Origin: an uncultured Pelagibacteraceae bacterium
GTDB lineage: Bacteria; Pseudomonadota; Alphaproteobacteria; Pelagibacterales; Pelagibacteraceae
Assembly (NCBI GenBank): GCA_902629935.1
Contig: CACOSU010000008.1
Coordinates: 1-41,540 of the forward strand
Reading direction: 5' to 3'
Length of the DNA: 41,540 nt
The position numbers and the translations under genes are program-made. This document shows, piece by piece, positions 25,136 through 33,512 of the stretch (the first letter of the stretch is position 1; every line of letters starts with the position of its first letter). A model generated the notes under the pieces. The model had not been told where the DNA came from and did not search any database. It saw only the letters and a list, made by a program, of their open reading frames with translations.

Positions 25136-26224
25136 TTAACAACCTTTGAAAGATGCAGACATATTTCTAATTAAATTGAAATATAGATCTTTACCTGGGT
25201 CTAATGTTGCACCTAAGGGATCTAAAACACCAGTTTTAATCTTCATATCTTTAGCTACAGCTTTGATAATATCTGGGTTAAATTGAGGTTCAGAGAATAC
25301 ACATGCAACTTTATCATGCTCGATAATTTCTCTAATTTCAGCAAGTTGTTCAGCTCCAGGCATCACATCTGTATTAACAGTAAATGCACCTAACACTTTA
25401 ACATTAAATCTTTCCTCAAAATACTGATAAGCATCATGGAATACAATTGAAGAAACACTGGTACTTAAATCAGTCATAACATCAATTGTAAGTTTATCGA
25501 TTTCTTGCAAAGCTTTAGCTAAATTACTTTTATATTTAGCTTCATTCTTTGGATCATTTTCAATTAAATGTTCTGCCATTTCATTTAACATAGCTTTTGC
25601 ATTAATTGGGTCCAACCAAATGTGTGGATCAAATTCACCATGCGCATGTCCATCATGATCGTCATGTCCGTGATCATCATGATCATCTTCTTTTTTACCA
25701 TGATCGTCATGGTCGTGATCATCTTCCTTTTTACCGTGGTCGTCATGGTTGTGATCACCTTCTTTTTTACCATGATCGTCATGTCCATGGTCATCATGAT
25801 CATCTTCTTTTTTACCATGATCGTCATGTCCGTGATCGTCATGATCATGTTCGTCAAAAATATTTCTTTCTCTAAATTTTAATACCTGTAATCCTTTAGT
25901 TTCCATTAGTTCAATTTTTTCTGCTTTTTTTGCAATTGAGCTTAGTGGTTTTTCTAAAAAATTTTCTAAATCTTCACCAACCCAGAATATTAGATCTGCA
26001 TTTTGTAGCATTTTTGCATGAGAAGGTTTCATTGCAAATCCGTGCGGAGATGCATATCCATGAACTATGAGATCAGGTTTAGCAATACCGTCCATCAAAT
26101 AACTGGCTAATGAATGAATTGGTTTAATAGAAGCTACTACTTTTATTTCAGCGTTTGCTGGTGTAAAGAATGTTAGAATTGATAATATTGAGAATATAAG
26201 TGGTATTTTTTTAATATTTTTCAT
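25136..26224 (-). CDS. znuA: Zinc ABC transporter periplasmic binding protein with His-rich loop
   Basis: ZnuA captures Zn2+ in the periplasm and delivers it to ZnuBC. The 362-residue precursor has a signal peptide ending near ANA (residue 25). Likely zinc ligands are H61 (SPHGFAMKPS), H201 (FDPHIWLDP) and H262 (VFHDAYQYF), all at expected family positions. Between the first and second lies a very long His/Asp-rich loop (about 124-196), built from imperfect 12- and 15-residue repeats of the HDDHGKKEDD type. It is much longer than many ZnuA loops. The mature protein ends in a lone Cys. The gene is read leftward from a shared operator region facing znuC. His-rich loop and znuCB-zur context make zinc rather than manganese the expected metal. 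Confidence 0.95.
   Translation of the reverse strand: MKNIKKIPLIFSILSILTFFTPANAEIKVVASIKPIHSLASYLMDGIAKPDLIVHGYASPHGFAMKPSHAKMLQNADLIFWVGEDLENFLEKPLSSIAKKAEKIELMETKGLQVLKFRERNIFDEHDHDDHGHDDHGKKEDDHDDHGHDDHGKKEGDHNHDDHGKKEDDHDHDDHGKKEDDHDDHGHDDHDGHAHGEFDPHIWLDPINAKAMLNEMAEHLIENDPKNEAKYKSNLAKALQEIDKLTIDVMTDLSTSVSSIVFHDAYQYFEERFNVKVLGAFTVNTDVMPGAEQLAEIREIIEHDKVACVFSEPQFNPDIIKAVAKDMKIKTGVLDPLGATLDPGKDLYFNLIRNMSASFKGC
25637..25855 (-). repeat. Tandem repeat encoding the ZnuA histidine-rich loop
   Basis: Imperfect direct repeats of 36 and 45 bases encode units such as HDDHGKKEDD and HDDHGHDDHG. About five to six units are present. The repeat is in frame, so copy-number change would lengthen or shorten the metal-binding loop without disrupting the protein. 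Confidence 0.85.
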
Positions 26225-26243
26225 AATAAGTAATTTAATAGGT

Positions 26244-26276
26244 TGTTATAATATAACAGTATGTAATAATATAACA
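26244..26276. promoter_or_regulatory. Two tandem Zur-box-like palindromes in the znuA/znuC divergent promoter
   Basis: TGTTATAATATAACA (26244-26258) is a perfect 7-1-7 palindrome. TGTAATAATATAACA (26262-26276) is the same site with one mismatch. Their centres are 18 bases apart. The core GTTATAATATAAC resembles Zur operators I know from alphaproteobacteria. A TATAAT hexamer (26247-26252) lies inside the first box, so bound Zur would cover a -10 element. The zur gene itself is three genes downstream. Confidence 0.85.
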
Positions 26277-26295
26277 TTTATAAGTCAAGCAATAT

Positions 26296-27042
26296 ATGAG
26301 TTTAGAAAATAGTACATTAGTAAAATTAAATAACGCTGGTTTTAAACAAAATAATAAATGGTTAGTTGAAGGTGTCTCATTAACTGTTGAAAAAGGAAAA
26401 ATTGTTACCCTTATTGGTCCAAATGGTTCTGGAAAAAGTACTACAGCAAAAATTGCATTAGGGATTTACAAAAACATAGAAGGAAGTGTAGAGAAATACA
26501 CAAACAAGGTTGGATATGTTCCTCAAAAAATATCAATTGATTGGACTCTACCACTTAGAGTTCATGATTTTATGCTTTTAACAGAAAATATTAGAGATGA
26601 AGCAATAGATGAAGCTCTTAACTTAACTGGAGTAATACACCTTAAGAATAAAAACTTAGGAAATTTATCAGGTGGTGAATTCCAAAGAGTTTTAATTGCA
26701 AGGGCTATTTCCAAAAAACCAGAACTATTGGTTCTTGATGAACCAGTTCAAGGTGTTGATTACACTGGTGAGATTGCTTTATATGAATTAATTAAAAGAA
26801 TCTCTGATACGCTAAATTGTGGAATTTTATTAATCTCACATGATCTACATACAGTCATGACTGCAACATATCATGTTGTTTGTTTAAATGGTCATGTTTG
26901 TTGTTCAGGTACACCAATGGATGTTGCAAAAAATAATGAATACAAAACCTTGTTTGGTGAACAAGCTTCTCAAATTCTATCTGTATATGAACATAAACAT
27001 GATCACGTACATTCAGACAAAGGTGAAATAAAGAAAAATTAA
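26296..27042 (+). CDS. znuC: Zinc ABC transporter ATPase
   Basis: ZnuC energises zinc import. The 248-residue protein has Walker A GPNGSGKS (41-48), Q-loop region GYVPQKISIDWTLP, signature LSGGEFQR (124-131), Walker B LLVLDEPVQGVD and switch histidine in LLISHDLHTVM. VCLNGHVCCSGTP and a His-rich C-terminal tail (EHKHDHVH) are typical of ZnuC. No clear ribosome-binding site precedes the ATG. It is followed after one base by znuB. Expression should be repressed by Zur at the upstream palindromes when zinc is plentiful. Confidence 0.95.
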   Translation: MSLENSTLVKLNNAGFKQNNKWLVEGVSLTVEKGKIVTLIGPNGSGKSTTAKIALGIYKNIEGSVEKYTNKVGYVPQKISIDWTLPLRVHDFMLLTENIRDEAIDEALNLTGVIHLKNKNLGNLSGGEFQRVLIARAISKKPELLVLDEPVQGVDYTGEIALYELIKRISDTLNCGILLISHDLHTVMTATYHVVCLNGHVCCSGTPMDVAKNNEYKTLFGEQASQILSVYEHKHDHVHSDKGEIKKN

Positions 27043-27043
27043 T

Positions 27044-27847
27044 ATGTTTGATGATTTTTTTATAAGAGCGTTAATTGCGGGTCTAGGTATTGCTTTAGTA
27101 ACAGGACCACTTGGTTGTTTTGTTGTGTGGAGAAGGTTATCTTATTTTGGTGATACACTAGCTCACTCAGCTTTACTTGGTGTTACTTTGGCTTATTCAT
27201 TTGAATTAAACATTGCTCTTTCGGTGTTTATTATATCATCTTTAATTGCTTTGATTTTAATTCAATTACAGAAGAAGACTAATTTACCTGGGGATGCTTT
27301 GTTAGGTCTTTTAGCACACTCTTCTTTAGCAGTTGGATTAGTAGTAATAGGTTTTTTAACATTTATTCGTTTTGACATCATGGGACTTTTATTTGGTGAT
27401 ATATTAGCTGTAACAACAGATGATCTATTAATTATTTGGACTGGTGGAGCCTTAATTTTATTAGTTCTTAAATTGATTTGGAAACCATTGTTTGCATCTA
27501 CTGTTAATTATGAATTAGCTGAAGCAGAAGGATTAAATCCTGATAGAGCAAAAGCTATATTTACTATTCTTATGGCAGCAGTGATTGCCATATCAATTAA
27601 AATGGTTGGATTATTATTAATTACTGGAATGTTAATTATACCTGCTGCAATGGCTAGAAATTTATCGGATAGTCCACAAAAGATGGTATTATTCTCGATA
27701 ATTGGTGGTCTTTTATCTGTTTTATTAGGTTTATTTTCTTCATTAGAATTTAACACTTCATCTGGGCCTTCAATAATTATGGCGGCCTTAGCATTATTTA
27801 TATTGTCTTTACTTAATATTAAACAATCGATTAAATTGAAAAACTGA
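27044..27847 (+). CDS. znuB: Zinc ABC transporter permease
   Basis: ZnuB is the inner-membrane channel of the zinc importer. The 267-residue protein has about eight membrane segments of the ABC-3 permease family. Characteristic segments are GPLGCFVVWRRLSYFGDTLAHSALLGV near the N-terminus, AEAEGLNPDRAKAIFTILMA around 163-182 (the cytoplasmic coupling loop) and KMVGLLLITGMLIIPAAMAR around 186-205. It starts one base after the znuC stop and precedes zur by 24 bases. Length and motifs are normal. Confidence 0.95.
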   Translation: MFDDFFIRALIAGLGIALVTGPLGCFVVWRRLSYFGDTLAHSALLGVTLAYSFELNIALSVFIISSLIALILIQLQKKTNLPGDALLGLLAHSSLAVGLVVIGFLTFIRFDIMGLLFGDILAVTTDDLLIIWTGGALILLVLKLIWKPLFASTVNYELAEAEGLNPDRAKAIFTILMAAVIAISIKMVGLLLITGMLIIPAAMARNLSDSPQKMVLFSIIGGLLSVLLGLFSSLEFNTSSGPSIIMAALALFILSLLNIKQSIKLKN

Positions 27848-27871
27848 CAACTAATTGATAAGAATTTAAAA

Positions 27872-28270
27872 ATGCAAAAAGAACATAATCTTTCTAAAAA
27901 TCAAAAAATTATTTTTGATCTTATTGATAAATCTCGTGGACCAATGAAAGCTTATTCAATTTTATTTAATGTTCAAAAAAAAGGAATTAAAGCACCACTT
28001 CAAGTTTATAGAGCGCTAGATAAGTTAGTTGAAATTGGAAAAATTCATAAGATTGAGAGTAGAAATGCCTTTATAGCTTGTCAAAATTCTAGCTGTCAGG
28101 TTTCAAAAGCTACAGCATTTTCAATTTGTGAAAGTTGTGAAAATGTATCTGAAATAAGTAACTCAAAACTTTCAAAATATTTATCTAATTTTTCAGATAG
28201 TTCAGGAATGAAATATAGCAAATATAATTTAGAATTTTTTGGTTTATGTAAGAAATGTAAATCAAAATAA
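27872..28270 (+). CDS. zur: Fur-family zinc uptake regulator
   Basis: Zur represses zinc uptake genes when bound to Zn2+. The 132-residue protein has the Fur-type winged helix (about 8-70, including LSKNQKIIFDLIDKSRGPMKAYSI and QVYRALDKLVEIGKIHKIES). It also has the metal-site pattern with ACQNSSC, the paired cysteines of CESC and CKKC, and few of the histidines seen in Fur. Cys-rich pairing and the place in the znu operon support Zur over Fur. It is the third gene after the Zur-box promoter, so it is probably autoregulated. It overlaps the next gene by one base (TAATG). Confidence 0.92.
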   Translation: MQKEHNLSKNQKIIFDLIDKSRGPMKAYSILFNVQKKGIKAPLQVYRALDKLVEIGKIHKIESRNAFIACQNSSCQVSKATAFSICESCENVSEISNSKLSKYLSNFSDSSGMKYSKYNLEFFGLCKKCKSK

Positions 28271-29268
28271 TGAGTACAGTTTCATTAACTTTAGACGAAA
28301 TATTTGAACTAGCTAAAAAAACACTTTTGGCAAATGGTTGTGATGATGAAACAGCATCAATTTTATCAGATTTAATTAAAAATGCTGAACGAGATGGCTC
28401 GTTATCACATGGTCTATTTAGATTACCAGCATATGTCACTGGATTAAAAAGTGGAAAGATTAATGGAAAAGGGAAACCAGAAGTAAAAAAAATATCTCCA
28501 TCTGTTATCAAAGTTGAAGGAAATAATTGTTTGGCACCTGTTGTTTTAAATAAAGGGTTGCCTGAATTAGCAAAAGCTGCAAAAGAAAATGGTGTTGCAG
28601 TACTAGCAATAAATAATTCACATCACATGGCCGCTATGTGGCCTGAAACAGAAAAGTTAGCAGAGGAAGGTTTGGTAGCATTTGCTTGTACATCTTATAA
28701 GCCTGCTGTAGCACCTGCTGGTGCTATAAAACCATTATTTGGAACAAACCCAATTTCATTTGCTTGGCCACGTCCAGGTAAAACATCAGTTGTTTATGAT
28801 ATGGCAACAGCCTCAATGGCAATGGGAGAAGTTCAAGTTGCTAAAAGAGAAGGGCACAAAGTTCCACTTGGAACAGGATTAACTAAAGATGGTAAAGAAA
28901 CAACTGATCCTGGAGAAATTGCTGATGGTGGAGTTTTATTACCATTTGGTGGTTACAAGGGATCTGCAATTGCGATGATGGTAGAATTATTAGCAGGAGC
29001 ATTAGTTGGAGATAATTTTAGTTTTGAAACTGCTGCCAAAGATAATAATGATGGTGGTCCCCCAAGTGGTGGTGAATTCATACTAGCCATTAATCCAGAT
29101 AAAACATCAGGCACTAATTGGCAAAAACATGCTGAAGAATTTTTTAAAAAAATGAAATCAATGGGCGAAGTAAGATTACCTGGAGAAAGACGTCACAAGA
29201 ATAGAATGGATACTGGCCCAAGAAATATTAACGAAGAATTAGTAAATAAAATTAAATCTTTAAGCTAA
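28270..29268 (+). CDS. Ldh-family (malate/L-lactate dehydrogenase type) NAD(P)-dependent oxidoreductase
   Basis: This 332-residue protein belongs to the YlbC/AllD/DpkA superfamily of 2-hydroxyacid or cyclic imino-acid oxidoreductases, which is unrelated to classic LDH/MDH. Visible family features are DLIKNAERDGSLSHGLFRLPAY near the N-terminus, NNSHHMAAMWPETEKLAEEG with the conserved His around 117, FGTNPISFAWPR around 156, VYDMATASMAMGEV, and PFGGYKGSAIAMMVELLAGAL around 236. Members act on malate, lactate, sulfolactate, ureidoglycolate or delta1-piperideine-2-carboxylate, and I cannot tell which applies. Its start overlaps the zur stop by one base, so it may be translated with zur. Its 3' end overlaps the convergent xthA by nine bases. 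Confidence 0.85.
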   Translation: MSTVSLTLDEIFELAKKTLLANGCDDETASILSDLIKNAERDGSLSHGLFRLPAYVTGLKSGKINGKGKPEVKKISPSVIKVEGNNCLAPVVLNKGLPELAKAAKENGVAVLAINNSHHMAAMWPETEKLAEEGLVAFACTSYKPAVAPAGAIKPLFGTNPISFAWPRPGKTSVVYDMATASMAMGEVQVAKREGHKVPLGTGLTKDGKETTDPGEIADGGVLLPFGGYKGSAIAMMVELLAGALVGDNFSFETAAKDNNDGGPPSGGEFILAINPDKTSGTNWQKHAEEFFKKMKSMGEVRLPGERRHKNRMDTGPRNINEELVNKIKSLS

Positions 29269-30036
29269 ATTAATCTCAATAGGTGTGTGATCAGAGGGCT
29301 TTTCTCTACCACGTGGATCTTTATTAATATTAATATCTTTAATCTGATCAATTATTGAGTTTGATACTAAAAAATGATCAATACGCATTCCATTATTTTT
29401 TTGCCAAGCACCTCTCATATAATCCCAAAATGTATATCCTTCTTTATCCTCATGAAAATGTCTGTAGACATCATTAAAACCAAGATTGATCATTTCTCTA
29501 AATTTTTTTCTTATTTCAAGTCTGTATAAAGCATCGTCTTCAAAACTTTTAACATTATAGACATCTTCTGCTGATGGAATGATGTTAAAATCACCAGCTA
29601 AAATAATATTTGAATTTTTTTTAGATAAAGTTTTTAATTGTTTTATTAATTGATCAAGCCAATTTTTTTTATAATCATATTTTTCAGTATCCACAGGATT
29701 ACCATTAGGGGTGTAAATATTTATTAATTGTATATTTTTTTTCTTATGCTCAAATTCAGCTGAAATTATTCTTGATTGTTTTAACTTATCCTTAATCAAA
29801 TCCGTTTTGATATTTTTTAATTTATTTTTTGAGAGAATCGCTACACCATTATAACTTTTTTGACCAAAGACATGACTTTCATAGTCCATTGATGAAAAAT
29901 CATCATATGGAAAATTAACATCTTCAGTTTTGATTTCCTGCATCATTAAAATGTCTGGTTTATATTTAAATAAATAGCTTTTGATATTTTCAATTCTTGC
30001 TCGTACTGAATTTACATTCCAAGATGAAATGAGCAT
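29260..30036 (-). CDS. xthA: Exodeoxyribonuclease III (AP endonuclease)
   Basis: XthA cuts DNA at abasic sites and removes 3' blocks in base excision repair. The family motifs of the exonuclease-endonuclease-phosphatase fold are present: SSWNVNSVRARI at the start, MMQEIKTED, YNGVAILSK, INIYTPNGNP, LAGDFNI, WDYMRGAWQKNNGMRIDHFLVS and the terminal KPSDHTPIEI. I place the start at 30036 (MLISSWNVNS, 258 residues). This ATG overlaps the stop of the upstream erpA-like gene as TAATG, and the next ten upstream residues of the longer frame (from 30066) are hydrophobic, atypical for the family and fully inside the other gene. Order xthA, erpA, dgt, argS is common in alphaproteobacteria. Confidence 0.94.
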   Translation of the reverse strand: MLISSWNVNSVRARIENIKSYLFKYKPDILMMQEIKTEDVNFPYDDFSSMDYESHVFGQKSYNGVAILSKNKLKNIKTDLIKDKLKQSRIISAEFEHKKKNIQLINIYTPNGNPVDTEKYDYKKNWLDQLIKQLKTLSKKNSNIILAGDFNIIPSAEDVYNVKSFEDDALYRLEIRKKFREMINLGFNDVYRHFHEDKEGYTFWDYMRGAWQKNNGMRIDHFLVSNSIIDQIKDININKDPRGREKPSDHTPIEINLA

Positions 30037-30353
30037 TAAAGTGAGAAAGAAACTCCACAACCACATGAAGATTTGGTTTGTGGATTAGATATTTTGAATT
30101 GTTCACCTATTAGTTCAGAAACATAATCGACCTCCGATCCTTTAAGTAAATCAGCTGAGGTTTTATCAATTAAAATATTTTGATAATTTAAATCATCATC
30201 TTGTTTTGATTTATCAAAAGTAAATTCATATTGAAAACCAGAACATCCTCCACCTTTAATAGCGATTCTGAAGAATGATCCTTTGTCTTTTTTTGATAAC
30301 AAATTATCTATTTGTTTTAATGCTTTATCTGTAAATTTAATTTCTTTAATCAT
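30036..30353 (-). CDS. erpA: Iron-sulfur cluster insertion protein (ErpA/IscA, HesB family)
   Basis: This 105-residue A-type carrier delivers iron-sulfur clusters to target enzymes. It has the three conserved cysteines: C37 in GGGCSGFQYEF and C97/C99 in SSCGCGVSFSL at the C-terminus. Length fits ErpA/IscA. Which of these paralogues it is cannot be settled from sequence alone; the ErpA symbol reflects its place beside dgt and xthA, where ErpA-type genes usually sit, and the absence of isc or suf genes nearby. Candidate clients in this window are LipA and IlvD. It diverges from dgt with 50 bases between the starts. Confidence 0.88.
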   Translation of the reverse strand: MIKEIKFTDKALKQIDNLLSKKDKGSFFRIAIKGGGCSGFQYEFTFDKSKQDDDLNYQNILIDKTSADLLKGSEVDYVSELIGEQFKISNPQTKSSCGCGVSFSL

Positions 30354-30403
30354 ATCTGAACATTGATATTACTAATATAATACTTAATTATTTAAATTAA
30401 AGG

Positions 30404-31522
30404 ATGAAAAAAGACACTTTGTTAGGCGTATTTAAAAGTAAGGGTAGACTTAATAACGAAGCAAATTCAAAATACAGATCTCCTTTTCAACGTGATAGAG
30501 ATCGTATAATTCATAGTGCGTCATTTAGAAGATTAAAGCATAAAACCCAAGTATTTGTTAACACAGAAGGGGATCATTTTAGAACAAGAATTACTCATTC
30601 AATTGAAGTTGCTCAAATAGCGAGATCAATTGCAAAATATCTAAAATTAAATGAAGATTTAGCTGAAACATTAAGCCTTGCTCATGATTTAGGTCACACT
30701 CCATTTGGTCATGCAGGAGAGGATGCTCTAGATGAGTGTATGGAAAACTATGGAGGTTTCGATCATAATCTTCAGACACTAAGAATCGTAATGTTTTTAG
30801 AGAATAAATATTTCAAATTTGCTGGACTAAATTTAACACTTGAAACTTTAGAGGGACTTTTAAAACATAACGGACCAGTAGAAGATATAAGCATGATCAA
30901 CAAACTGATTGGATCAAAAGTTTTCAAAAATAAGATTAATTTTAATACTTATCCATCATTAGAAGCTCAAATATCTGCTATATCAGATGATATTGCTTAT
31001 AATAATCATGATATTCAAGATGGAATTAAAGCAAACCTATTTAAACTTGAGGAATTAGTTGAATTAGTTTTTTTTAAAGACATTTATAAAAAATATAAAA
31101 ATAAAATTAATAAAAAAAATTATAAAATTGCTATTTATCAAATTATCAGAGATTCAATTGATATTATGATTAGAGATTTACTAAGTAATACAGAAAAAAA
31201 TATTAAAAAATGCAAAATTAAGTCATTAAAAGATGTATCAAAATCAAATCAATTAATAGTTTCTTTTTCAGATAAAATACAAAATTCAGAACAAGAAATC
31301 CGATCATTTTTAAGACATAGAATGTATAACAATAAATCTGTGCTTAATAAGAATCAAAGAGGTAAAATGATAATTAAGAAATTATTTAAAATAATTAAAT
31401 CAAATCCAAGAAAATTTCTTACTAAAGAGCAATTGACTAAAGACAAATATAGAGCTATTTCAGATTTTATATCCGGTATGACAGATAGATACGCAATTAA
31501 CCTTTATAACAACAATAAATGA
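30404..31522 (+). CDS. dgt: Deoxyguanosinetriphosphate triphosphohydrolase-like protein
   Basis: The 372-residue HD-domain protein belongs to the dGTPase type 2 group, which hydrolyses dNTPs to deoxynucleoside and triphosphate and helps balance the dNTP pool. Key features: RDRDRIIHSASFRRLKHKTQVF, metal ligand H65 in TRITHSIEVAQIAR, the HD pair H94/D95 in LAHDLGHTPFGHAGE, and a later aspartate in ISDDIAYNNHDIQDG. An AT-rich, Lys-rich region (about 225-300) is less conserved. Its stop overlaps the argS start by four bases (ATGA), indicating co-transcription. Preferred nucleotide is not inferable. Confidence 0.93.
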   Translation: MKKDTLLGVFKSKGRLNNEANSKYRSPFQRDRDRIIHSASFRRLKHKTQVFVNTEGDHFRTRITHSIEVAQIARSIAKYLKLNEDLAETLSLAHDLGHTPFGHAGEDALDECMENYGGFDHNLQTLRIVMFLENKYFKFAGLNLTLETLEGLLKHNGPVEDISMINKLIGSKVFKNKINFNTYPSLEAQISAISDDIAYNNHDIQDGIKANLFKLEELVELVFFKDIYKKYKNKINKKNYKIAIYQIIRDSIDIMIRDLLSNTEKNIKKCKIKSLKDVSKSNQLIVSFSDKIQNSEQEIRSFLRHRMYNNKSVLNKNQRGKMIIKKLFKIIKSNPRKFLTKEQLTKDKYRAISDFISGMTDRYAINLYNNNK

Positions 31523-33252
31523 ATATTTTTGAATTATATTTGGATAAAATTAAATCAATTATTGTTGAGCTTAGTAAAAAAAATCAACTTATAGTTCCAG
31601 AAAGTTTCAATGGTATTAATGCGGAAATACCACCGCAGAAATTTGATTGTGATATTTCAACTAATGTTGCAATGGTTTTATCGAAACTAAACAAAACTTC
31701 TCCAATACAATTGGCAGAAAAACTTATACCTGAAATTAAAAATAGTGATGATCAAATACAAAATATATCCATTGCTAAACCCGGTTTCATAAATATTAAA
31801 TTTAAGCCATCTTTTTGGTCAAACTTTATTAAAGAAATAATTAATAACACTGAAAAATTTGGAATTAATGAAAAAGAGAAAAAAAATAATTATTTAGTTG
31901 AATTTGTATCAGCCAATCCTACTGGACCCTTGCATGTAGGTCACTGTAGAGGAGCCATTTTAGGTGATGTCATATCTAATGTGTTAATATTTAATAAACA
32001 CAAGGTTACAAAAGAGTATTATGTAAATGATTATGGTAACCAGATTATAAATTTTACAAAATCTGTATATTTTAGAATTAGGGAAGTAAAATTTAATGAA
32101 ACATTCCCTAAAGATAATCCTGATTTTTATCCAGGAGATTACCTTATCGATTTTGCAAAAAATATAGTTTCAGAAAATTCAGATCTAAATTTCGATAATT
32201 ATGAGAAAATAAGTGATAAGCTAACAGCATTATCAATAGAACAGGCACTACTTTTAATTAAAAAGAACCTTAAGAGCTTAGGAATTAATCATGATAATTT
32301 TGTTAGTGAAAAAGGTATTGTTTTAAACAATGAAGTAGAGAGTGTAATAAAATTTTTAGAAAAGAATAATTTTATATACAAAGGAAAAATTAAAGCTCCA
32401 GCTAGTGAAGATGAAAAAAACTGGGTAGAGAGAGAACAGTTACTTTTTAAATCTACTGATTTTGGTGACGATAAAGATAGAGCATTGCAAAAATCAGATG
32501 GAGCTTGGACATATTTTGCAAGTGATGTTGCATATCATAAAAATAAAGTAGATCGTAAATTTGATTATTTAATAAATATCCTTGGAGCAGATCATGCTGG
32601 TTACATTAAAAGAATTTCATCCTCAGTTGAAGCTTTATCAGGAAAAAAAGATAAATTAATCTGTAAAATCAGTCAGCTTGTAAAATTAATTAAAGATAAC
32701 AAACCATTTAAGATGTCCAAAAGAAAAGGCGACTACATTACTGTTGATGATTTAATTGAAGAAGTTGGAAAAGATGCAACTAGATTTATCATGCTTAACA
32801 GAAGTAGTGATGTGGAATTAGATTTTGATTTTGATGCTGTAAAAGAAAAATCAAAAGATAATCCGTTATATTATGTTCAATATTGTTATGCCAGAATTTC
32901 ATCTGTCTTTAGACATATTGGCAAAGATTTAAATTCAAAAATTGAATTAGATGATTTTAGTTTTGAATATTCAAATGATGAGATCAAAATTTTAAAAAAG
33001 ATTTCAGAATGGCCTAAATGTATCGATGCGGCTAGTTCAAAATTAGAACCACATAGAATACCTGTTTATTTATATGATCTTGCCTCAGAATTTCACTCGT
33101 ATTGGAATCTTGGCAAACAAAACCCAGAAAAAAGATTTATTAATGATCAAAAAACAGTTTCACCAGATAAATTAATTTTTTTAAAAGCAATATCTAATGT
33201 TGTAAAATCAGGAATGGATATAGTTGGTGTTGATACACCAGATAAAATGTAA
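31519..33252 (+). CDS. argS: Arginyl-tRNA synthetase
   Basis: ArgS charges tRNA-Arg, including the UCU isoacceptor encoded at 12511. The 577-residue class I enzyme has the HIGH-type motif in ANPTGPLHVGHCRGA (HVGH 139-142), an N-terminal additional domain for D-loop recognition (about 1-110), WTYFASDVAYHKNK, ILGADHAGYIKR and a KMSKRKG signature at 398-404. Many ArgS enzymes lack a canonical KMSKS lysine pattern, while this one keeps KMSK. The DALR anticodon-binding domain with VQYCYARISSVFRH follows. It overlaps dgt by four bases and the small membrane protein by one. Confidence 0.97.
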   Translation: MNIFELYLDKIKSIIVELSKKNQLIVPESFNGINAEIPPQKFDCDISTNVAMVLSKLNKTSPIQLAEKLIPEIKNSDDQIQNISIAKPGFINIKFKPSFWSNFIKEIINNTEKFGINEKEKKNNYLVEFVSANPTGPLHVGHCRGAILGDVISNVLIFNKHKVTKEYYVNDYGNQIINFTKSVYFRIREVKFNETFPKDNPDFYPGDYLIDFAKNIVSENSDLNFDNYEKISDKLTALSIEQALLLIKKNLKSLGINHDNFVSEKGIVLNNEVESVIKFLEKNNFIYKGKIKAPASEDEKNWVEREQLLFKSTDFGDDKDRALQKSDGAWTYFASDVAYHKNKVDRKFDYLINILGADHAGYIKRISSSVEALSGKKDKLICKISQLVKLIKDNKPFKMSKRKGDYITVDDLIEEVGKDATRFIMLNRSSDVELDFDFDAVKEKSKDNPLYYVQYCYARISSVFRHIGKDLNSKIELDDFSFEYSNDEIKILKKISEWPKCIDAASSKLEPHRIPVYLYDLASEFHSYWNLGKQNPEKRFINDQKTVSPDKLIFLKAISNVVKSGMDIVGVDTPDKM

Positions 33253-33512
33253 TGCTAAAAGAAATTAAGTATTTAATCTTTATTGTTGTAATCTTTTTAT
33301 TTATTTTTTTGACAGGTAGATATTATTTTTCTGATGAAAATAAGAAGAAATCATACAGATCTTATAAAAATAATGATGAAAAAATTAAATTATATTCAAA
33401 AAATTTACCTGTTTTGGAAAACGACACACAAAATATAATAGAATATTTAAAGCAAACAAATAAAAAAAAGAAAAAAAAGTTTAATTTTTGGAAACTTTTA
33501 GAGAATGATTAA
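33252..33512 (+). CDS. Small single-span membrane protein in the SPOR-protein slot
   Basis: This 86-residue protein has one N-terminal membrane segment (about 7-23) followed by a charged Lys/Asn-rich stretch ending in KKKKKKFNFWKLLEND. I recognise no domain. In many alphaproteobacteria the gene between argS and nagZ encodes a larger envelope protein with a single N-terminal span and a C-terminal SPOR domain that binds peptidoglycan. Location, strand and the N-terminal span fit a shortened version of that gene with no SPOR domain, but homology is inferred from position only. It overlaps argS by one base and nagZ by eight, so it is probably translated within the operon. Confidence 0.7.
   Translation: MLKEIKYLIFIVVIFLFIFLTGRYYFSDENKKKSYRSYKNNDEKIKLYSKNLPVLENDTQNIIEYLKQTNKKKKKKFNFWKLLEND

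Noticed and set aside
25637..25855. Regularly spaced repeats that could suggest a CRISPR array
   Set aside because: Units are imperfect, in frame with znuA, and there are no unique spacers or cas genes nearby.
25585..25882. Several overlapping open frames on both strands over the ZnuA histidine repeat
   Set aside because: They consist of low-complexity repeats (Met/Thr/Ile- or His/Asp-rich) produced by reading the same tandem repeat in other frames. The znuA frame has the signal peptide and zinc ligands.
30037..30066. N-terminal extension of xthA (MWLWSFFLTL) suggesting a signal peptide
   Set aside because: The extension lies wholly within the upstream erpA-like gene, is not part of the family, and the ATG at 30036 gives the conserved N-terminus with a typical TAATG overlap.
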